A DNA stretch of 64,000 bases, from positions 67,817-131,816 of the forward strand of contig NZ_CAJKOX010000008.1 of the NCBI RefSeq assembly GCF_905201705.1, written 5' to 3'. This stretch comes from an uncultured Marvinbryantia sp. (GTDB lineage: Bacteria; Bacillota; Clostridia; Lachnospirales; Lachnospiraceae). The position numbers were made by a program, and so were the translations under genes. Each line of letters begins with the position of its first letter. The stretch's first letter is position 1. The notes beneath the pieces were generated by a model. That model saw nothing but the letters and a program-made list of their open reading frames with translations. It had not been told where the DNA came from and did no database searches. Shown one piece after another: positions 1 to 5,607 of this stretch.

Positions 1-16
1 TGATCGGACAGGTTTT

Positions 17-58
17 GTAACAGTTCAGACAGGGCAGCTTGCCTGGACTGTTACCAGG
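17..58 (+). terminator. Hairpin at window edge, probable terminator of the upstream gene
   Basis: A 10-bp stem is formed by GTAACAGTTC (17-26) and GGACTGTTAC (45-54) with one G-U pair, and a second inner stem (AGGGCA/TGCCT) lies inside it. A short T-rich run follows. It could instead be a leader structure for the ANTAR system, but the promoter at 68-96 lies downstream of it, which favours a terminator for whatever precedes the window. Confidence 0.4.
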
Positions 59-67
59 ATTTTATAG

Positions 68-96
68 TTGTATGCGAATTGCCGCTGTGAGATAAT
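68..96 (+). promoter_or_regulatory. Probable sigma-A promoter for the ANTAR/kinase operon
   Basis: TTGTAT (68-73) and GATAAT (91-96) are separated by 17 bp. The predicted start near 103 leaves a very short leader before the ATG at 121, with AAAGGA and GGGGAGG just upstream as ribosome binding site. Confidence 0.5.
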
Positions 97-120
97 GAAC
101 AAAGAAAGGAATGGGGAGGT

Positions 121-708
121 ATGAAGACTTCATTGCGGATATTTATTGCGGAAGACGAGGCGATTATTCTGAGTTCTTTCAGAGCGGCAATTGAACATAT
201 GGGGCATAGTGTGGCCGGCTTTGCTCTGGATGGGGAGACGGCACAGAAGATGATAAAGGAAATTAGCCCGGATCTGGTATTAATTGATATCAATTTACCG
301 AAAAAAACGGGAATTGAAGTAATACGGGCGGTCAATCAGGATACGCTGATACCGTGTATTGTCATTACCGGTTATTATTCGGATATGCTGATTGAAGATG
401 CGGCAAAGGCAGGAGCGTTTGGGTATCTGCTGAAGCCGGTGGATGTCAAGCAGCTTGAGGCGGCGATACGGATCGCACAGGCACGGTATCAGGAATTTCA
501 GGAACTTTATAAAGAGTCTTCTTCACTGAAAAATGCTCTGGAGGTGCGGAAGTATGTGGAAAAGGCCAAGGGAATTTTGATGAGAAGAGGCGGTCTGCAG
601 GAAGAAGAGGCGATGAAAGCGCTTCAGAAAAAGAGCAAGGATACAAATAAAAAACTGATCGTGATCGCAAAAGAAATTATCGCAGCGGATAAGCTGCTGG
701 ATATATAA
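121..708 (+). CDS. ANTAR-domain response regulator (transcription antiterminator type)
   Basis: This 195-residue protein has an N-terminal receiver domain (acidic E11-D12, phosphoacceptor D56 in LVLIDINLP, lysine in LLKPVD) followed by a C-terminal three-helix ANTAR domain at about residues 130-190 (YVEKAKGILMRRGG, then EAMKAL). Receiver-ANTAR proteins such as AmiR, NasR and EutV bind tandem hairpins in leader RNAs and prevent transcription termination. It sits 16 bp before a HisKA_2-type kinase gene, the same pairing as EutV with EutW, so that kinase is the likely phosphodonor. The RNA target is not visible in the window. The family call is secure; the regulon is unknown. Confidence 0.92.
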   Translation: MKTSLRIFIAEDEAIILSSFRAAIEHMGHSVAGFALDGETAQKMIKEISPDLVLIDINLPKKTGIEVIRAVNQDTLIPCIVITGYYSDMLIEDAAKAGAFGYLLKPVDVKQLEAAIRIAQARYQEFQELYKESSSLKNALEVRKYVEKAKGILMRRGGLQEEEAMKALQKKSKDTNKKLIVIAKEIIAADKLLDI

Positions 709-724
709 AGGTTTGGGAGCCGTT

Positions 725-2548
725 ATGTTTGAGATTCGCGGGTTGGATGCCAGAACATCCAGTGGAAGAATAAAAAATTTTAATTACCGGGTGAAACCAT
801 CCTCGGTGAATGCGATTCTCTGCCCCAATGTCACTTTTCTGGATGAGCTTCTTAGTGTTTTGCAGAATGAAAGCTATGTGACGGCGGGGGAGATTCTTTT
901 AGATGGGAAAAACTATTATAAAGAGATAGAAAATAACAGAGTGCAGGTTATTTTCGATTTTAATGCGCTATACGATAATCTGTCCGTTGCAGATAATATT
1001 ATGTTGAAACGGAAAGGTTTTTTCTGTTTTCCGAAGAAACCAAGAAATGAAGAGTATAAAAAGCTCCAGGAAGAGACTGGCTTTTATATTAAAGGAAATA
1101 CAAAGGCGAGAAATCTGTCAAAGGAACAGAAAAAGATTGTAGAAATTATGAAAGCATATTATACATGTCCCGGACTTCTGATTATCAGAGAGATATCGAA
1201 TGCGCTTTCGTATAAGAATTTTGCAATTTTTTTAAGCATTTTGGAGAAGCTGAAACACCGGGGCGTATGTATCTGGTATTTTTCCAGTCAGTGGGAGGAA
1301 ATTATTAAGCTTGCGGATGAGGTGACGGTTTTCTCTCATGGAGAGGAATATGGAACCTATCCGGTGGAGGATATTAAGAAGGATCCACGGAAATTTTTTT
1401 ATATCATGGTGGGTGGGCATGATTACCGTGACAGCCACGAGCAGCAGGAGGATAAACTGCTGATGCTGAGAGGACTGAATGAAAATATGCAGGAGCTTGC
1501 GGAGTGTTACGATATCAGAAAATCCATGTACGTCTTTGCACAGTATCTTGTCAAAGAACTCAAGGCGGCAAACTGTGTTATTTACATGGATGATGAGCGG
1601 GAAAAAAATCTCCTGAAAATTGTTGCAAAAGATTACAGCGGAGCGGAAAAGCTTTTTTTGAGCAAGGAAACGCTGATGCATATTATGGATGAGAATCATT
1701 TCATGTATATAAATGATAATGAAACCTTTTTTGAAGAGTGCTTTGGAAAGAACCCGCAGATAAAAGCGGTACTGTTTTATCCGTTTCACTGCGGGGTGCA
1801 GATGCGTCTGCTGATTCAGGTATGCTACGCGGATCTTTATCTGTATTCCGAAAAAGAGACGCTGATTCTGAACTGGATTGCAAAAGAGATGAGTATTATC
1901 CTGGAAAATTCCAGGTTAATGGGGAATTCTGTTCTTCTCCAGGAAACACATCACCGGATAAAAAATAATCTGCAGATTATTATCAGTTTAATGGAACTTG
2001 AAAAAAATACAGTGTATTTAAAGATTGAGGATCCAAATGCGGCTGAACAGATGCGCAGTATTCTGGATTCTGTAATAAGCAGAGTGAAAAGTATTGCACA
2101 GATACATAATATCCTTTCCAGAGAAAATGTGGGGAAAGATATTATTAATATGTACGTGATCGTCGATGAGATCCGGCGGTTTTATCAGGGGATGGCGGAG
2201 ATCCGGCTGGAATTCGAGGAAATCTTTGTGCCGTATGGAAAAGCGATTTCCATAGCCCTGATTGCGAATGAATTGATTAATAATGCGGTAAAACATAATA
2301 AAGTGACAGCAGATCAGCTTAGCATCGTTATCCGCGCACGACATGACCGGCAGCGGAAGGTATATATTCTGTCTTTCGAAGACAATGGCTGCGGATATCC
2401 GGAAGGAATTGATGTCACTGCCGGGCAGGGAGTCGGCACAATGATCATACAGTCGATTGTCTGCTATGAACTCGGAGGAAACTGGAAATGTTACAACGAT
2501 CATGGAGCACATACAGAAATCGAGATACCGGTACCGGCGCTGCAGTAA
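725..2548 (+). CDS. Histidine kinase with an N-terminal degenerate ABC-ATPase domain
   Basis: This 607-residue cytoplasmic protein has three parts. Residues 1-231 follow the fold order of the first ATPase half of sugar ABC proteins (RbsA/MglA): a GEILLDG strand, an NLSVADNI segment and a closing IMVGG. Every catalytic motif is lost: the P-loop position reads LCPNVTFLDE (32-41), the signature reads LSKEQ, Walker B reads LLIIREIS and the H-loop reads FSSQ. Residues about 245-395 resemble a GAF-type sensor. Residues 400-607 are a HisKA_2 kinase (ETHHRIKNNLQ, histidine 409/410; N-box NELINNAVKH; G-box DNGCGYP). No membrane segment is seen. I chose ATG 725 because GGGAG lies 5 nt upstream; an in-frame TTG at 713 is less well placed. 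It probably phosphorylates the ANTAR regulator upstream. Confidence 0.88.
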   Translation: MFEIRGLDARTSSGRIKNFNYRVKPSSVNAILCPNVTFLDELLSVLQNESYVTAGEILLDGKNYYKEIENNRVQVIFDFNALYDNLSVADNIMLKRKGFFCFPKKPRNEEYKKLQEETGFYIKGNTKARNLSKEQKKIVEIMKAYYTCPGLLIIREISNALSYKNFAIFLSILEKLKHRGVCIWYFSSQWEEIIKLADEVTVFSHGEEYGTYPVEDIKKDPRKFFYIMVGGHDYRDSHEQQEDKLLMLRGLNENMQELAECYDIRKSMYVFAQYLVKELKAANCVIYMDDEREKNLLKIVAKDYSGAEKLFLSKETLMHIMDENHFMYINDNETFFEECFGKNPQIKAVLFYPFHCGVQMRLLIQVCYADLYLYSEKETLILNWIAKEMSIILENSRLMGNSVLLQETHHRIKNNLQIIISLMELEKNTVYLKIEDPNAAEQMRSILDSVISRVKSIAQIHNILSRENVGKDIINMYVIVDEIRRFYQGMAEIRLEFEEIFVPYGKAISIALIANELINNAVKHNKVTADQLSIVIRARHDRQRKVYILSFEDNGCGYPEGIDVTAGQGVGTMIIQSIVCYELGGNWKCYNDHGAHTEIEIPVPALQ

Positions 2549-2568
2549 AGCAGGGCCGGTATTTTTAT
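2533..2568 (+). terminator. Intrinsic terminator overlapping the kinase stop codon
   Basis: ACCGGC..TGC pairs with GCA..GCCGGT across an AGTAAA loop and is followed by ATTTTTATT. The stem starts inside the last codons of the kinase gene, and the stop codon is in the loop. Confidence 0.75.
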
Positions 2569-2570
2569 TC

Positions 2571-2700
2571 CCGCGAGCAATGAGCCAAGTGCCGTGCTTG
2601 CACGAGCATTTGGCGAATGCCGCGAGGGTCAAAAACTCCGCTGCTCTGCAGCGTTGCAAGCGTGATACCCCGTTGCTTGCAGCGGGGTCTTTGATTTATG
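2571..2700. repeat. Probable dispersed non-coding repeat with several short palindromes
   Basis: This roughly 130-bp stretch between a terminator and the toxin locus has no convincing reading frame. It holds nested inverted repeats, including ACCCCG...CGGGGT followed by a T-rich run near 2690. Its composition resembles intergenic repeats I associate with Lachnospiraceae genomes, but only one copy is in this window, so repeat status is inferred from memory rather than shown. Confidence 0.35.
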
Positions 2701-2758
2701 GCATTGATAATAACACTTCCTTTCAGGATAGATGAAAAGGAAATTCAAAACAAATGAG

Positions 2759-2785
2759 TTGCAAAAACTATGTTTATGTGATAAT
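2759..2785 (+). promoter_or_regulatory. Candidate promoter of the toxin peptide mRNA
   Basis: TTGCAA (2759-2764) and GATAAT (2780-2785, with TG one base upstream) have a short 15-bp spacer. The extended -10 may compensate. The leader would be about 65 nt long. Confidence 0.4.
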
Positions 2786-2820
2786 CTAAATAATAGACAA
2801 CTGTGTAACAGGGTGGTGAG

Positions 2821-2847
2821 CCTCCCGTACTTGCAAAAGAAGGGAGG
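2821..2847 (+). promoter_or_regulatory. Shine-Dalgarno sequestering hairpin of the toxin mRNA
   Basis: CCTCCC (2821-2826) is exactly complementary to GGGAGG (2842-2847), which is the ribosome binding site of the small peptide at 2857. A 15-nt loop separates them. Hiding the ribosome binding site in the full-length transcript is typical of type I toxin mRNAs. Confidence 0.6.
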
Positions 2848-2856
2848 TGGTGTGAA

Positions 2857-2946
2857 ATGTCTGTATTCGAAGCGATTTCCTTAATGGTTTCATTCGGTAT
2901 ATTCGTAGTAACACTGCTTGCTTACATAAATAGCGGGCGAAAATAA
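2857..2946 (+). CDS. Small hydrophobic peptide, putative holin-like type I toxin
   Basis: This 29-codon frame encodes a single-span peptide starting MSVFEAISLMVSFGIF and ending NSGRK. The pattern (short polar start, E-A-I-S-L-M, one hydrophobic helix, charged tail) matches the Hol_Tox family of Firmicute peptides (PF16935), from memory. A strong GGGAGGTGG lies 6 nt before the ATG and is masked by an upstream complementary hexamer. An antisense RNA gene converges on its 3' end. The expected action is membrane insertion and growth arrest when unpaired from the antisense RNA. The gene has no operon neighbour, which fits a free-standing toxin-antitoxin unit. Confidence 0.7.
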   Translation: MSVFEAISLMVSFGIFVVTLLAYINSGRK

Positions 2947-3034
2947 AAATAAGCCTACCTTGTACTTAGCGGTCTGGGTAGGCTTATAGTCAACCACGGG
3001 AGGCTAACCACTTTGTGGGCGGTTGTTCTTCCTT
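2940..3034 (-). ncRNA. Candidate antisense antitoxin RNA overlapping the toxin 3' region
   Basis: A minus-strand promoter at 3041-3069 would start a transcript near 3034. An 11-bp perfect stem, ATAAGCCTACC (2949-2959) with GGTAGGCTTAT (2977-2987), is followed on the minus strand by TTTTTATTTT, a good intrinsic terminator ending near 2940. The resulting RNA of about 95 nt is complementary to the end of the toxin gene and its 3' untranslated region, including the toxin terminator. This is the convergent layout of par/Fst-like and related type I systems. Confidence 0.6.
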
Positions 3035-3037
3035 ATT
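2991..3037 (+). terminator. Terminator of the toxin mRNA
   Basis: CAACC (2991-2995) pairs with GGTTG (3021-3025), with an inner ACCAC/GTGG stem, followed by TTCTTCCTTATT. It lies in the region shared with the antisense RNA. Confidence 0.5.
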
Positions 3038-3040
3038 GTT

Positions 3041-3069
3041 ACTATAACATAGTTTGTGTTTTTGTTCAA
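3041..3069 (-). promoter_or_regulatory. Minus-strand promoter of the antisense RNA
   Basis: Read on the minus strand, TTGAAC (complement of 3064-3069) and TATAGT (complement of 3041-3046) are separated by exactly 17 bp, a near-consensus sigma-A promoter. Stronger than the toxin promoter, as expected for an antitoxin RNA. Confidence 0.65.
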
Positions 3070-3089
3070 GTTTTTTGTGAGGTTTGTTT

Positions 3090-3767
3090 ATGTTTTTTAC
3101 GGATGTTTTATTAGTGGAGGATGACCAGGCAATCGTGGAGAATCTGACGGGTTTTCTGAAAGAGGAGGGGTTTCAGGTGACGGCGGTCTCCGGGCAGACA
3201 GATGCGCTGGAGGCGCTGGAAGAGCAGGAGTTTGCGCTGGTGCTCCTTGACGTCACGCTGGCGCAGGGGAACGGCTACAGCACCTGCACGGCGATCAAAA
3301 GCAGACTAGATATTCCAGTGATTTTTCTGACGGCGCTTGGTGATGAATTCAGTGTTGTGACGGGGCTTGACATGGGAGCGGATGATTACATCAGCAAGCC
3401 GTTCCGCCCGCGCGAGCTGGTTTCACGCATGAAATCGGTGCTGCGCCGGAGCGGAAAAAGCCAGCCGGTGGTGAAGATCGGCGATCTGTCGGTAGACATG
3501 GTGAAGGGAACGGTGGAAAAATCGGGCAAAGAGGTATACCTGTCTGCGATGGAGTACCGGCTGCTCCTTATCTTTCTGAACCATCGCGGGATGGTGCTCA
3601 CGCGCTCCGTGCTTCTGGAGGAAATCTGGGATGCGGCGGGCGAGTTTGTAAACGATAATACGCTGACGGTATATATCAAGCGCCTGCGGGAAAAGATCGA
3701 GGACAACCCGGCGGAGCCGAAAATTCTGCTTACCGTGCGGGGCATAGGTTACCGCCTGGGGACATAA
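3090..3767 (+). CDS. OmpR/PhoB-family response regulator (BceR/VanR-like)
   Basis: This 225-residue protein has a receiver domain (D54 in LVLLDVTL, lysine in ISKPF) and a C-terminal winged helix (residues about 130-225, ending LTVRGIGYRLG). ATG 3090 is preferred over the in-frame TTG 3084 because GTGAGG lies 7 nt upstream. It is followed by a small kinase, an ABC ATPase and a ten-helix FtsX permease, the BceRS-BceAB order used for peptide-antibiotic sensing and detoxification in Firmicutes. Its likely targets are the inverted repeats at 4776-4809 before the ATPase gene. Confidence 0.9.
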   Translation: MFFTDVLLVEDDQAIVENLTGFLKEEGFQVTAVSGQTDALEALEEQEFALVLLDVTLAQGNGYSTCTAIKSRLDIPVIFLTALGDEFSVVTGLDMGADDYISKPFRPRELVSRMKSVLRRSGKSQPVVKIGDLSVDMVKGTVEKSGKEVYLSAMEYRLLLIFLNHRGMVLTRSVLLEEIWDAAGEFVNDNTLTVYIKRLREKIEDNPAEPKILLTVRGIGYRLGT

Positions 3768-3854
3768 AGGTACGGAATCGCTGCCAAATGCGGAGGATAA
3801 TTGCGCGCCGGATATGAAAAATGCCGGGCAGGAGCGAAAAGGAGGAATGGGAAT

Positions 3855-4769
3855 ATGTGGCTGTTTTTAGCAGGTCTTGCGGTTGGGCTGTGCGCGGCGG
3901 CATATGCATATTACCGCTACCGTGTGCAGCGGCAGGAGCTGCGCAGGCTGAACGAAGAGATTGATCAGATCCTGCACGGCAATACGCATCTGGAATTGAG
4001 CCGTTTTCGTGAGGGAGATATCAATGTCCTGCGCGACGAGATTTATAAAATGACGGTGCGCCTGCGGGAGCAGACGGAGCGGCTATTGGAGGATAAGTGT
4101 AATCTGGCGGATGCCCTGGCGGACATTTCCCATCAGATCCGCACGCCGCTCACTTCTCTGAATCTGATGAATGCCCGGCTTATGGGCGGCGGGCTGACCG
4201 GGGAGGAGCGGCAGCGCATCTGTCTGGATATGCGCAAAATGCTGGAGCGGATTGAATGGCTGGTGACATCGCTTCTGAAGATGTCGAAGCTGGAGGCGGA
4301 CGCGATTACCTTTAATATAGAAGAAATCCGCATGGAAGAGTTTGCGGGGGCGGCGCTGGAGCCGTTTCGCATCCAGGCGGAAATCCGCGATATCCAGATG
4401 GAAACAGAGGGGGAAGCGAATGTCTCTTTTTGGGGCGACCGTGCCTGGACGCTGGAGGCTGTCGGGAATATTATTAAAAACTGCATGGAGTATACGCCGG
4501 AGGGCGGCAGCATCCTTGTTGCCTGGGAGGAAAATCCGCTGTATGTGCAGCTTGCCGTCAAGGACAGCGGTCCGGGCATCGCACCGGAGGATCTGCCGCA
4601 TCTGTTTGAGCGCTTTTACCGCGGGAAAAATGCCGGGGAAGGGAGCTTTGGCATTGGACTTTCGCTGGCACAGATGATCATCAGCCGTGAAAACGGCGTA
4701 ATCCGTGCGGAAAATGTGCCGGAGGGCGGAAGCCGCTTTACCGTGCGGTTTTATAAGAGCACGGTCTGA
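3855..4769 (+). CDS. Sensor histidine kinase, intramembrane-sensing type (BceS-like)
   Basis: This 304-residue kinase has one clear N-terminal membrane helix (about 2-20), almost no extracellular domain, a linker, the H-box DISHQIRTPLTSL with H93, N-box IIKNCMEYTPEGG and G-box VKDSGPGIAPED followed by FERFYRG. The start at 3855 is set by GGAGG nine bases upstream; the longer frame begins with residues that do not look like a kinase. With so little sensor region, it probably reads the state of the adjacent FtsX-type exporter rather than a ligand directly, as in Bce systems. Paired with the regulator at 3090. Confidence 0.88.
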   Translation: MWLFLAGLAVGLCAAAYAYYRYRVQRQELRRLNEEIDQILHGNTHLELSRFREGDINVLRDEIYKMTVRLREQTERLLEDKCNLADALADISHQIRTPLTSLNLMNARLMGGGLTGEERQRICLDMRKMLERIEWLVTSLLKMSKLEADAITFNIEEIRMEEFAGAALEPFRIQAEIRDIQMETEGEANVSFWGDRAWTLEAVGNIIKNCMEYTPEGGSILVAWEENPLYVQLAVKDSGPGIAPEDLPHLFERFYRGKNAGEGSFGIGLSLAQMIISRENGVIRAENVPEGGSRFTVRFYKSTV

Positions 4770-4775
4770 GGAATA

Positions 4776-4830
4776 TGACAAATCTGTCACTTTACAGTCA
4801 TGGTACTGTCATCTGCGGATTTTATACTGT
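4776..4830 (+). promoter_or_regulatory. Operator and activator-dependent promoter before the exporter genes
   Basis: Two inverted repeats lie just after the kinase gene: TGACA-N4-TGTCA (4776-4789) and ACAGT-N6-ACTGT (4794-4809). A -10 TATACT (4823-4828) follows with no good -35 at the right distance, as expected for a promoter that needs the phosphorylated regulator. Confidence 0.5.
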
Positions 4831-4923
4831 AAGCATAAAAAGAGGCGCGGCACAAAGCCCGCCCGCAAAAGTACGGGCGGGGAGGAAAAAGCGGACTGCG
4901 CACATGCAGAAGGGAGCGGTATC

Positions 4924-5607
4924 ATGGAGATATTGAAGGTAGAGCATCTGTCGAAGGTGTATGGAAAAGGGGAAAACGCGGTGGCTGCCCTGCGGGACGT
5001 GTCCTTTTCCGTGGACAAAGGGGAATTTGTGGCGATCATCGGTTCCTCCGGTTCCGGAAAATCGACGCTGATCCATCTGATCGGCGGGGTGGATCGTCCG
5101 ACGGGCGGAAAGGTTTTTGTGGACGGCAAAGACGTTTACGCGCAGGACGAGGAGGCGCTGGCGATCTTCCGGCGCAGACAGGTGGGGCTGATCTATCAGT
5201 TTTACAATCTGATCCCGGTGCTGGATGTGGTGGAGAATATGACGCTGCCGGTACTGATGGACGGCAGGCAGGTAAACGAAGAGCGTCTGCAGGAAATGCT
5301 GGACATTCTCGGTCTGGAGAATCGCAGGCATCATCTGCCGAACCAGCTTTCGGGCGGACAGCAGCAGAGGGTTTCTATTGGAAGAGCGCTGATGAACGCA
5401 CCCGCCCTGGTGCTCGCGGATGAGCCGACGGGAAATCTGGACTCGGCAAACAGCCGGGAGATCATGCAGCTTCTGCGCTATTCTAATGAAAAGTACCGGC
5501 AGACGATGATCGTGATCACCCATGACGAGAGCATTGCCCTGCAGGCGGACCGCGTGCTGGAGCTGGAAGATGGCAGCATTGTGCGAAATGAGGTGATCCG
5601 CAGATGA
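4924..5607 (+). CDS. ABC transporter ATP-binding protein (BceA/LolD/MacB type)
   Basis: This 227-residue ATPase is complete: Walker A GSSGSGKST (40-48), signature LSGGQQQR, Walker B LVLADEPTGNLD and switch histidine in VITHDES. The ATG at 4924 follows AGGGAG; a longer upstream frame exists but lacks family similarity. The gene ends in an ATGA overlap with the permease gene, so the two are translationally coupled and form one exporter. The LolD/BceA subclass works with FtsX-fold permeases and moves or strips lipid-linked substrates and antimicrobial peptides. Confidence 0.92.
   Translation: MEILKVEHLSKVYGKGENAVAALRDVSFSVDKGEFVAIIGSSGSGKSTLIHLIGGVDRPTGGKVFVDGKDVYAQDEEALAIFRRRQVGLIYQFYNLIPVLDVVENMTLPVLMDGRQVNEERLQEMLDILGLENRRHHLPNQLSGGQQQRVSIGRALMNAPALVLADEPTGNLDSANSREIMQLLRYSNEKYRQTMIVITHDESIALQADRVLELEDGSIVRNEVIRR

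Noticed and set aside
17..54. Considered as an ANTAR-binding dual hairpin
   Set aside because: It forms one long hairpin without the paired hexaloops (conserved A and G) of ANTAR targets, and it lies upstream of the operon promoter.
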